A stretch of 64,000 nucleotides of DNA, from contig CAJTPC010000001.1 in the NCBI GenBank assembly GCA_910578245.1, positions 100,564-164,563 on the forward strand, written 5' to 3'. Under the pieces are notes generated by a model. The model saw only the letters and a list, made by a program, of their open reading frames with translations. It did no database searches and was not told the origin of the DNA. Shown here one piece after another: positions 36,489 through 43,839 of this stretch (positions within the stretch are counted from its first letter, which is position 1; each line of letters opens with the position of its first letter). This DNA is from an uncultured Christensenella sp. GTDB taxonomy: Bacteria; Bacillota; Clostridia; Christensenellales; UBA3700. The position numbers were made by a program, and so were the translations under genes.

Positions 36489-37343
36489 CTAATTTATTGC
36501 AACAGCTTCTGCCGCTATCATATTACCTCCGCTATTTAGTAAATAATATCCGTCTTCGTTATTTATTCCCGAAGAAACATGAATATATGTATTTGATAGT
36601 ATTAAAGTATTATCCGCGTTATAATAATTTACCTTTTGGTATCCGTATGCTACAACTATATGATTACCCCCATAAAAATTTTTGCTAATTAAAACATGGG
36701 TTCCCAAATCATTAAATGACACAAAATTATAACCACTCAGGAAAAGTGCTACTGGTCTTCCACTGCGCAGCTCTGCTTCAAAATTAGCGAAATTAAAATT
36801 GCCATTTGACATAACTGATATATAAGATATATTCCTATCCCGCGATTGCACATACAATCTTAAGCCGTTTTGAAAATCCTCTTGTGTAGTTCCGTCACTC
36901 TTTGTGTTAGTTTTCATATACGTATAAAGCGTATTTATTACTGCTTGCTTTTTATCTTTATTCAAAGCCATAAGATAGTATGTATAATTATTGCCACGCT
37001 GTATCCCAATCGTACAATCTGGGATCAAATTGTCATAATACCTATCATAAAAGCCTATAATATTCGCTCCTGCCACGTTAGCGCAAGTATTTTTCAATGA
37101 TCCATTCGTATTATAATAATCTGGGAACGAACTGTTGATTTTATATTTAGTAGTATCTTTCCAGCTGTAATAAATAGTTTCCACTTCGGCATTTTGTGTA
37201 GCCGCCTCTGAATAAAGTATATCATCAGAATAGGTTGTTGCTACTTCTGCCTCGCATTTATTGTTAGCACTGAATGTTGTTATGCAAAAAGACGAAACAA
37301 CGATAATTAGGACCATTATAATTACATTTATTTTTTTATTCAT
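36489..37343 (-). CDS. Secreted C39/papain-like cysteine peptidase
   Basis: 284 residues from the ATG after GGAGGG. A clear signal peptide (NKKINVIIMVLIIVVSSFCITTFSA) directs export. The mature part has LKNTCANVAGANIIGFYD with candidate catalytic Cys87 and, near the end, GGNHIVVAYGY with candidate His228, the order found in C39-like and papain-fold peptidases of Clostridia. It is encoded between the sigma factor and the anti-sigma-like protein, an uncommon position. It might cleave the anti-sigma ectodomain or mature the neighbouring surface protein; both are inference. No ABC transporter domain is attached. Confidence 0.65.
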   Translation of the reverse strand: MNKKINVIIMVLIIVVSSFCITTFSANNKCEAEVATTYSDDILYSEAATQNAEVETIYYSWKDTTKYKINSSFPDYYNTNGSLKNTCANVAGANIIGFYDRYYDNLIPDCTIGIQRGNNYTYYLMALNKDKKQAVINTLYTYMKTNTKSDGTTQEDFQNGLRLYVQSRDRNISYISVMSNGNFNFANFEAELRSGRPVALFLSGYNFVSFNDLGTHVLISKNFYGGNHIVVAYGYQKVNYYNADNTLILSNTYIHVSSGINNEDGYYLLNSGGNMIAAEAVAIN

Positions 37344-37370
37344 TATTTTACCCTCCATAAATATAGCAAT

Positions 37371-37943
37371 CTAAATGTCAATTTTGTCCCAACCTTTTAT
37401 ATTCAATTCGTTTTTCAAAATTTCTATTGCGTCATTTTTCAATCTCCCAACCTGTGTTTTGGAAATACCTAAATCCTTAGCAATCTGTCTAATCGTTTTG
37501 TCTTCAAAATATGTTTCCTGAATTATTATCCGTTGCATATCTGTTAATTTCATCATTGCAACATTTATATCATTTCTTAATCCTACGACTTCCATCGAAT
37601 CGTCAGTCTGATAATTATTGACTTTTAAATAATCAACGTATGCTATATTATTCCCAACTTGACGATTTAACTTTTTTAATCTGTTTAGCACTTGCCTAGT
37701 CATTACTCTACATAAGTAACCATAAGCATTTTTATATATTAAAAAACCATTTGCATATTTCTTTATATCATACCAAAAATCTTGAACTAAATCATCTGCC
37801 TCACTTTCATTTTTGAGATATTTTAAGGCAATGTATCTGATAGTTGGAGACATAAGTTCATAGAGATGTGATATGCTATCATCGTCTCCTTGTCTGACTT
37901 TTATCAATAATACATTTAAATATTCTCTTGGCTCTTTATCCAT
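37371..37943 (-). CDS. ECF-type RNA polymerase sigma factor
   Basis: 190 residues with sigma region 2 (PTIRYIALKYLKNESEADDLVQDFWYDIKKYA, -10 recognition) and region 4 (MMKLTDMQRIIIQETYFEDKTIRQIAKDLGISKTQVGRLKNDAIEILK, -35 recognition helix-turn-helix) joined by a linker. First gene of a three-gene operon with a secreted peptidase and a membrane anti-sigma-like protein. A sigma-A-type promoter lies 38 bases upstream. Its regulon is unknown; the glycine-rich surface gene in the same cassette is a natural candidate. Confidence 0.9.
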   Translation of the reverse strand: MDKEPREYLNVLLIKVRQGDDDSISHLYELMSPTIRYIALKYLKNESEADDLVQDFWYDIKKYANGFLIYKNAYGYLCRVMTRQVLNRLKKLNRQVGNNIAYVDYLKVNNYQTDDSMEVVGLRNDINVAMMKLTDMQRIIIQETYFEDKTIRQIAKDLGISKTQVGRLKNDAIEILKNELNIKGWDKIDI

Positions 37944-37981
37944 GCGTAATTCTCTTTATTTAACATTGTATATCGAAATTT

Positions 37982-38010
37982 ATTATACTATACACTTAAC
38001 AAACTTTCAA
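37982..38010 (-). promoter_or_regulatory. Promoter of the ECF sigma operon
   Basis: Minus-strand TTGAAA, a 17-base spacer and TATAAT. Confidence 0.7.
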
Positions 38011-38204
38011 GAACAATCGTAATCTTTCTAAAAATGATTCTTGACATAAATCAGAGTGTAAAATCATAATTCATTACTATTCGTTTTATCAGTGCAATAT
38101 TTTACACTTGCAATATCTATTTCTTGTGTATTATAAATAACTGCTCTTCTCACTTATTTGCAATTTGATTATTACTTCACTTTATCAATTTATGAAGCCA
38201 TAAT

Positions 38205-38413
38205 AGTTTCAAGTCCATATGCACGATAGAAATTATATTACACTCCTTACGTAACTTTCTTGACAAAATCTATCGTGAAAACGTTGTTATGTACCACTCA
38301 ATTAATTCTAAATATCAATAAATAAACTCAAAATGCCAATAATTGTCATAAATTTTCTATAATAGAATGAAAAAAGGTCTAAATGTCAGAAGACTTTTAG
38401 ACCAATACACTTG
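38205..38413. repeat. 209-bp direct repeat, right copy
   Basis: Counterpart of 32371-32579 in the same orientation and of the same length; both carry the CACGATAG/CTATCGTG arms and the minus-strand terminator. Its right edge runs directly into a duplicate of the 3' end of the adjacent tRNA-Leu(CAG). Confidence 0.85.
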
Positions 38414-38480
38414 GTGCGGATAACAAGATTTGTAAGGAGCAACGCGACGGTATAGCGAGCGAATATGCGAGCGTCACAGT
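38412..38480 (-). repeat. Duplicated tRNA-Leu 3' end joined to a shared module
   Basis: TGGTGCGGATAACAAGATTT at 38412-38431 is an exact copy of the 3' end of tRNA-Leu(CAG) at 38540-38559. On the minus strand it is preceded by a module (TGTGACGCTCGCA, TCGCTCGCTAT, GCTCCTTACAAATC) that also lies downstream of tRNA-Leu(CAA) at 4483-4549. It resembles a hybrid attachment-site scar. Confidence 0.6.
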
Positions 38481-38503
38481 TTGGACTGTCGCCGTTATCC
38501 CAC

Positions 38504-38535
38504 AAAAACGGCAGACTCAATACCTTGAGCCTGCC
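38504..38535 (-). terminator. Intrinsic terminator of tRNA-Leu(CAG)
   Basis: On the minus strand GGCAGGCTCAA, loop GGTA and TTGAGTCTGCC form an 11-base stem with one mismatch, followed by GTTTTT. Confidence 0.8.
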
Positions 38536-38539
38536 TTAA

Positions 38540-38626
38540 TGGTGCGGATAACAAGATTTGAACTTGCACGGCCTTTCGGCCATAAGAACCTGAATCTTAC
38601 GCGTCTGCCAATTCCGCCATATCCGC
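38540..38626 (-). tRNA. tRNA-Leu (anticodon CAG)
   Basis: An 87-base class II tRNA read on the minus strand. GCGGATA pairs with TATCCGC, the D-arm has GGAATTGGCAGAC, the anticodon stem TAAGA/TCTTA encloses TTCAGGT with anticodon CAG (CUG codons), the long variable arm is GGCCGAAAGGCC-like, the T-arm has GTTCAAATC, and CCA is encoded. Its 3' end is duplicated 128 bases downstream. Confidence 0.96.
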
Positions 38627-39012
38627 TTAATATGGAAAAATATTTTGTAGTTACTATATTATCAAAATATGATTTCTTAGTCAATGAATATCAAAATGTT
38701 TTTAGCAATTATTTATAAACTCTTTGGATTGTAGAAAATAACTGCAATATTTGTCATAAATGCAAATATCGTAAATAAAATATATTGTAGATTCGTCATA
38801 AAATAGCAACATTATATGGATATTTTAGCATTAGATACAACAGTTGATTAATATTCAAATGCGATTATTATGCTAAATAGAAGTATTAATGATATTTCTC
38901 ATATGGATATTTTAGGAGTATATTCCTGCCTATCCCCTATTTTGACGTTTTTACGAATCTACTGCATTTATTGGCAATATTTAGAAGCATAAATGCTAAA
39001 AAGGAGAATTTA
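38627..39012. other. Interval between tRNA-Leu(CAG) and yabP
   Basis: AT-rich, no gene. It should hold the tRNA promoter (minus) and the yabP promoter (plus), but I cannot fix either with confidence. The 14-base word TATGGATATTTTAG occurs twice in direct orientation (38815-38828 and 38902-38915), a possible regulator-binding pair for yabP. Confidence 0.35.
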
Positions 39013-39297
39013 ATGAGCCAAATAACGCAACCGACAACAACTAAGCCGCAAAAATCCTTGAATATCGTATTTGACAGCATAATAGAAATAAATGGGCTAA
39101 CAGAAATGATAGAAAGCGATGAAAAGCAGGTTATATGCAATTTGGGCGATAAATCGCTTATAATTACCGGAGAAAAACTTAAAATAGTCAATCTAGACAC
39201 GTCTAGAGGCATTTGCTCTTTATCCGGCAGTATTACAGCGCTAAAATACTCAAAAGGCAAGCAAAAGCTATCATTTTTCAAGAAAATATTCAAATGA
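39013..39297 (+). CDS. yabP: Sporulation protein YabP
   Basis: 94 residues. The middle matches the YabP/YqfC family: VICNLGDKSLIITGEKLKIVNLDTSRGICSLSGSITALKYSK, where a G-x-x-x-L-I-I-T-G-x-x-L pattern and a late glycine-flanked strand are typical. YabP is needed for spore coat/cortex assembly in Bacillus. I use the ATG after AAGGAG; the longer frame upstream lacks a ribosome site. The stop overlaps yabQ (ATGA). Together the pair indicates a spore former or a recent descendant of one. Confidence 0.8.
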   Translation: MSQITQPTTTKPQKSLNIVFDSIIEINGLTEMIESDEKQVICNLGDKSLIITGEKLKIVNLDTSRGICSLSGSITALKYSKGKQKLSFFKKIFK

Positions 39298-39665
39298 TAC
39301 TCTCCGATACGCTTAATCAGCCTTTAGCATTGGCTATATACACGTCTTTTGGCATAATATTTGGCTTGATATACTCGGTCAATGCTTTTGCTTGCGCATT
39401 TTTTGTTAAAAAAGCAATATATAGGCATATATCGCAATGCTTATACGTTTTACTTTACGGCGCAGTCTTCTTTGTAATTACGTTCACGCAGTTCAATTAC
39501 GATTTGAAGATTTATCACTTTATAATTTCAGCATTCTTTACTGCCTTGACGTCGTTAGCATTATATTTGCTTACAAGAAAGCATCAACGGTCAATAAATG
39601 CTAAGTGCGACGCTATTAAAATCAAAATAGCTCAGAGCAAGATAGTTAAAAAATTTAAGAAGTAA
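39294..39665 (+). CDS. yabQ: Sporulation membrane protein YabQ
   Basis: 123 residues from the ATG that overlaps the yabP stop. Three or four hydrophobic segments (about 8-32, 42-62 and 68-90) are followed by a basic tail (RKHQRSINAKCDAIKIKIAQSKIVKKFKK). Size, topology and coupling to yabP identify it as YabQ, a spore-coat-related inner-membrane protein. divIC, which usually follows in Firmicutes, is absent here. Confidence 0.78.
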   Translation: MILSDTLNQPLALAIYTSFGIIFGLIYSVNAFACAFFVKKAIYRHISQCLYVLLYGAVFFVITFTQFNYDLKIYHFIISAFFTALTSLALYLLTRKHQRSINAKCDAIKIKIAQSKIVKKFKK

Positions 39666-39687
39666 TAAATCTTCTAAATGCGCTTTA

Positions 39688-39834
39688 CTAATTAAAATGA
39701 CGCATCTTACCACCGCAATCACAGGTCTTGCCGTATCTTATGATACACTCGCCACAAGTGTAATTGTGACAAACGTCGCAGAAAAAAGCATTTTCATAGT
39801 CGACTTGACCTCTGCAAATACTGCATCTAGGCAT
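39688..39834 (-). CDS. 48-residue cysteine-rich (zinc-ribbon/RING-like) protein
   Basis: A small gene that a length cut-off would miss. AGGAGG lies seven bases before the ATG. The product has eight cysteines: C-S-I-C (4-7), C-D-V-C (19-22), C-G-E-C (27-30) and C-D-C (38-40), with one histidine at 23, enough to bind two zinc ions in a treble-clef or RING-like fold. It starts MPRCSICRGQVDYENAFF and ends GGKMRHFN. It is convergent with yabQ (22 bases apart) and sits at the edge of the large gene-free interval. The function is unknown; such proteins bind nucleic acids or proteins. The perfect ribosome site and cysteine spacing argue against chance. Confidence 0.7.
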   Translation of the reverse strand: MPRCSICRGQVDYENAFFCDVCHNYTCGECIIRYGKTCDCGGKMRHFN

Positions 39835-39902
39835 AACAACCTCCTAAATCTTAATATTATTAGTATTGCCCAAAGATCACTGTATATTCATGTTAATAAT
39901 AC

Positions 39903-39945
39903 TGAACGCGTTCAAAATAATTGGCTGATTTTAGCCAATTATTTT
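39903..39945. repeat. Palindrome plus perfect hairpin beside the zinc-ribbon gene
   Basis: TGAACGCGTTCA (39903-39914) adjoins AAAATAATTGGCT and AGCCAATTATTTT, perfect 13-base arms around GATTTT (39914-39945). The second is terminator-like in both directions; the first could be an operator of the small gene, whose ATG is 69 bases away. Confidence 0.5.
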
Positions 39946-40003
39946 ACTAAAAATAGCAAATTTAGCACAAAATTGCGCTAAATAGTACAGTTTGAATTAA
40001 TAG

Positions 40004-40034
40004 TAAATGTTTCACAAATATCGTGAAACATTTA
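40004..40034. promoter_or_regulatory. Split parS-like inverted repeat
   Basis: TAAATGTTTCAC and GTGAAACATTTA are perfect 12-base arms separated by AAATATC. The inner eight bases of each arm equal the two halves of parS (TGTTTCAC|GTGAAACA). Confidence 0.5.
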
Positions 40035-40561
40035 CCGAAAAACCAGTGAGAACGAAGATTTTAGATAAATTTGTTCTTGTTTTTACTTAATTATTAGGTA
40101 TATATTAGAATATATTTGAGTAAAATATGCATATTTAAGAACATATAATGCTAAAAATTGTTTCACAGGGAACATAACGGAGAAAAATGGACAAACTGCC
40201 GAATTCAACTGTGAAACGGCTCAATTTTCCTAATTTTTTCACAAATTTACACATTTTTGTATTTTAGTAAGACAACACGAATATATATGCCTATGTTACA
40301 ACTTATGCAATATACAATTTGCAACAAATGCCAAGCAATATTTTATACACAAATCAACTAACACAATACAATTATCTCGTTATATTCACATGACCAGCCG
40401 TTTAACCGATATTTATGAAAGCGTTATTTTTAATTTTCTGTAATAGCAATTATCAACCGGCGTATTGCAAAAGTACTATTTCTTCTCAATGCATTCACAG
40501 ACTACTTAGAATAGAATCTAAACGGTTTTATTTATGCTTATAACTGACGTATAATTTATAA

Positions 40562-40577
40562 TGTTGCACGTGAAACA
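40562..40577. promoter_or_regulatory. parS-like site 1
   Basis: TGTTGCACGTGAAACA matches the Spo0J/ParB consensus TGTTTCACGTGAAACA at 15 of 16 positions. Confidence 0.75.
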
Positions 40578-41243
40578 TTATATTTTTAGTTCTTTATTCC
40601 CATTGGCAATTTTATTGATTCGCACCAAACATCCCTATCCGATCCCAATTAATACATTAAAATTAATTTAACATTATATCAGCTTCGATACTTATTTGCT
40701 ACAACCCAAGATACGGTAGCAATACAAACATTAAAGCCACCTTAAGCCATCTAGACCGTCAGGGAAGTCATAACATGGGAAGCTATAACATAATAGCAAA
40801 CCGCCGCGCAACGATAATATGTTGTGCGACAGACACAACGCAACCGCATTTATCGGTAATTTTATAATTAAACAACAAGACAATATAATACGTTTTCATA
40901 ACGCGAACATATTATCAAGTTATTTGAAAGTAAGGATATCTTAAATGCCTAAACATATTATGAAAGACCAGAAAGTATGCAAACGCCTGAGAATCAACTG
41001 TTTTGATGCGTTTATTGTATTTATCTAAAGCAGAGCATTGCGCGCAAGAGCAACGCAAAATAGCGAGCAAAGCCTAGCTTAGCATTATTATTAGCGACAA
41101 TATGGCTCGCGAACTCCACAACCACCCATTATTACGTTAATTTGCAATTTAATCAACCTATCGCACCGGTTTATAATAATGACACCCTATGCGTGGTAAC
41201 AAATTGATAAATCAACTATATTGAACTTCACCCGTATATCATA

Positions 41244-41259
41244 CGTTTCACGTGAAAAT
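41244..41259. promoter_or_regulatory. parS-like site 2
   Basis: CGTTTCACGTGAAAAT keeps the perfect 12-base core TTTCACGTGAAA and matches parS at 13 of 16 positions. Confidence 0.6.
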
Positions 41260-42236
41260 GATTTCTAAAACATCCGTTGCAACATCTTATTGCTATTAAT
41301 CTTAAGTTTGCCACATCTACTGCATTGAAGACAAGCTAATCATTCGGTTAGACAAATTTATTCTTAAATCGCAACCAAATGCAATACCTACCGCATTGTT
41401 ACATTTCCCATTTCCGATTGAGCTACTTATCAACACATATATTAAAATTTATTAGAGTATGTCGGCAAACATCTATAGGCAAAGCTAAATTAGACGTGGC
41501 ATCATGAATTGCAATTTATACTTAAGAACTTGTAAACATAATTTATGCCGGAAGCGCTTAACCCGAACAATTATTATGACATTTTCACGCGCAACCTTTG
41601 CTCAAAGCCAATAATACGTCTGCAGGCAGTCATTTACTTGATAAGAATAAAATCAGCGGTGTATACCATTAAAGCCGATTCGATTGGATATTCATCCCCG
41701 GACAATCGCTATACTATTTATTGTAGCGTATTGGAACCTTGATTACTAATATTATAATTAGCCATTCGACAATTTATAGAATCTTTTTAGATTATTTATC
41801 CATGAAGCATTAAATTCATTGACTGATATCTCGCTACTGTGTAATTATACCAAACGTAGGAGTCACATAATCCAATATGACAAAGCATTTAGACTTTATT
41901 AACATTGTCGGAATGGCGCGCGCATTTTTTATTATTTTCTCGACTTATTATTGAAGTTGCCAATATAAATTAGAACGCGAAATCATAAATTAACTTCGAA
42001 TCACAAAAGAAATAACTTGACTCTACAATTATTACGTTGTATTCATTTCATTTTATTAATTGCGTTGCGAGGTTATCTTGTATATTCAAAGCTATATTTC
42101 TATTTCAAATCGCTTTGACTTCTGTAAAAATCAAATTAAATTACGCCATCTATAAATTATTCACTCCTTATTAATTACTTCAAATTACGAGATAGAGTAA
42201 CTACGCAATTATAAAAACCAATGGACATAAACGCAA

Positions 42237-42252
42237 TGTTACACGTGAAACA
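42237..42252. promoter_or_regulatory. parS-like site 3
   Basis: TGTTACACGTGAAACA matches the parS consensus at 15 of 16 positions. Confidence 0.75.
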
Positions 42253-42802
42253 TGGTATTTTTTTGAGTTTTGCTATTTTAGCACTTTTGACACATAATAC
42301 TGCATAAAGAAGTCGGCATTACGATCTGATTGGTTAGTGTATTGCAAAAAACCATCTAGTAGCAACATTTTTAAGTCTAGTTATGCTCATTAGTGATAAT
42401 TATCTCTAACAAAAAAAATTATTTATTGCCTTATATTCAAAAGAATAGTAACTCATACTATTAATCGAATAGTAAACACCTTGCTTTTATTGGGCAAATC
42501 TGTCAAGCGTTGCCATTGGGCATAACAAAAAATATAAGTAGGCGAACCAACACGCTCTCATTAGACCGTATTATTTCTTTTTATGCAATTCTCTAATAAT
42601 CACGCCATTTTACAGCCAGAGTATTGACATTATATTTTTAGGGTACCATTATTTCAATGACTGCATGTATAACGCTTTTGCAATCTAAAATGATATGATT
42701 TTTTAGTTGCGAATAGTTCCTTGTGTAATTTTGCATATTCTGTAGTACAATATAGCAGAATTTTGGCTATACTTTGTCTGTACTTCTATATTTCGGCTGT
42801 TT

Positions 42803-42828
42803 TTTGATTATTATTTATAATAATCAAA
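42803..42828. repeat. AT-rich perfect palindrome upstream of rpmH
   Basis: TTTGATTATTAT and ATAATAATCAAA, 12-base arms around TT. It could be a protein site or a cruciform; it is not a terminator because no gene precedes it. Confidence 0.4.
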
Positions 42829-42961
42829 GTGGATTTTCTAGTGATTTTCTCATTGAATAATGATATAAAATACCTATTTTTACAACAAGACATGAGTATC
42901 CTACTTTAACTATGCGCTATATGAATGCGGGCAGGTACAAAATAAAGTAGTGGCAATTTAC

Positions 42962-42990
42962 TTGACAGTTACTTGCTATTTATTTATAAT
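42962..42990 (+). promoter_or_regulatory. Promoter of rpmH-rnpA
   Basis: Perfect consensus: TTGACA, 17-base spacer, TATAAT, 44 bases before the rpmH ATG. Confidence 0.9.
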
Positions 42991-43034
42991 AATAAAGCGT
43001 AATTATTTTTTTATATAAAAAGGAGACAATAGAT

Positions 43035-43169
43035 ATGAAACAGACGTATCAACCCAAGAAAAGACAAAGATCAAAGGTTCACGGCTTCCGTGAAAGAATG
43101 CGTTCAAAGAGCGGTAGAAACGTAATTAAGAGACGTCGCAATAAGGGCAGAAAGCAACTCACCGCTTAA
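43035..43169 (+). CDS. rpmH: 50S ribosomal protein L34
   Basis: 44 residues, starting [22 protein letters not shown] and rich in Arg/Lys, the exact L34 pattern; it lies at the exit-tunnel side of the large subunit. AAGGAG lies ten bases ahead of the ATG. It stands under a perfect consensus promoter and is followed by rnpA after six bases, the conserved bacterial order. In most Firmicutes dnaA is next to it in divergent orientation; here a 3-kb gene-free interval occupies that place. Confidence 0.97.
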   Translation: MKQTYQPKKRQRSKVHGFRERMRSKSGRNVIKRRRNKGRKQLTA

Positions 43170-43175
43170 TAGAGT

Positions 43176-43583
43176 ATGCAAAAAAAGTACAGGCTGAAAA
43201 ACGGCAGAGTATTTAGATATCTGCGCTTAAAAGGGCAAAGCAACGCCAACAAAATGCTTGTACTTGTCCACGCCCCTTCCAAGTTCCCTTTGAAGGTGGG
43301 TTTTATCGTAAGCAAAAAAGTTGATAACAGAGCAGTTGTTCGCAACAAGGTCAGACGACGTCTAAGAGAAGCGTTTAGGGCAATGATTCCGTATCTTAAG
43401 GACAACGTAAATTATATTGTCATCGCAAGAGAAGTATGCGGCGAAGCGAATTTTGAGGAACTGACAAACAATCTTGCGCATTTGATAATCAAAAGCGACT
43501 TATTTGCAAGAAAAATCGACGATGACGTAGTTGAAAGATTAAAACTCAAACAGAGCGTATTGGAAAAAGCAAAGTTTGATTGA
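43176..43583 (+). CDS. rnpA: Ribonuclease P protein component
   Basis: 135 residues. The protein subunit helps RNase P RNA remove tRNA 5' leaders. KYRLKNGRVFRYLRLKG opens the protein, FIVSKKVDNRAVVRNKVRRRLREAFR carries the RNR-type basic helix that contacts RNA, and VIAREVCGEANFEEL follows. Length is slightly above the usual 115-120 because of a C-terminal extension. It is six bases after rpmH on the same strand and precedes yidD by 16 bases. Confidence 0.95.
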   Translation: MQKKYRLKNGRVFRYLRLKGQSNANKMLVLVHAPSKFPLKVGFIVSKKVDNRAVVRNKVRRRLREAFRAMIPYLKDNVNYIVIAREVCGEANFEELTNNLAHLIIKSDLFARKIDDDVVERLKLKQSVLEKAKFD

Positions 43584-43599
43584 GGCGTACGGACGATAA

Positions 43600-43839
43600 A
43601 TGAAAAGCGGAAATTTTTTTATTCAATATTATAAGCAATTTATCAATCCCGCAGTGGGTGGCAGGTGCAAACATATTCCGTCGTGTTCGGCATATATGGG
43701 ACAAGCCATAGCCAAAAAAGGATATATCAAAGGCTCTGCAATGGGCGTAGCTAGGATATTGAGATGCAATCCCTTTTCAAAAGGCGGATATGATCCCGTA
43801 AAGGATAATCTTAAAGGAAACGCAAAATGGCTATTATGA
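43600..43839 (+). CDS. yidD: Membrane protein insertion efficiency factor YidD
   Basis: 79 residues containing the family block FIQYYKQFINPAVGGRCKHIPSCSAYMGQAI and MGVARILRCNPFSKGGYDPV, including the conserved cysteines. YidD is an amphipathic inner-membrane-associated protein that assists YidC. Its end overlaps the yidC start by 13 bases, so translation is coupled. Confidence 0.95.
   Translation: MKSGNFFIQYYKQFINPAVGGRCKHIPSCSAYMGQAIAKKGYIKGSAMGVARILRCNPFSKGGYDPVKDNLKGNAKWLL

Larger units (their letters stand above)
39946..42961. other. 3-kb gene-free interval, candidate origin/centromere region
   Basis: Neither strand has a frame with a ribosome site or recognisable protein. The sequence is not simple repeat. 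It contains three parS-like palindromes, a split parS-like inverted repeat (40004-40034), TGTTTCAC/GTGAAAC half-sites (near 40159 and 40210), DnaA-box-like words TTATACACA (40343-40351) and TTATCAACA (41427-41435), and a palindrome at 42803-42828. Gene orientation changes from minus (left) to plus (right) across it. These facts fit a replication origin and ParB loading zone. Experimental proof is lacking. Confidence 0.55.

Noticed and set aside
32371..38413. The 209-bp repeats as a CRISPR or IS element
   Set aside because: There are only two copies 5.8 kb apart, no spacers, no transposase and no terminal inverted repeats with target duplications. No CRISPR-like array was seen anywhere in the window.
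39697..39981. A plus-strand 94-residue frame
   Set aside because: It is antisense to the 48-residue cysteine gene, which has a perfect ribosome site; the plus frame has none and looks like no protein.
41545..41742. A plus-strand 65-residue frame inside the gene-free interval
   Set aside because: No ribosome site, no family resemblance, and random-looking composition; a frame of this size is expected by chance in 3 kb.
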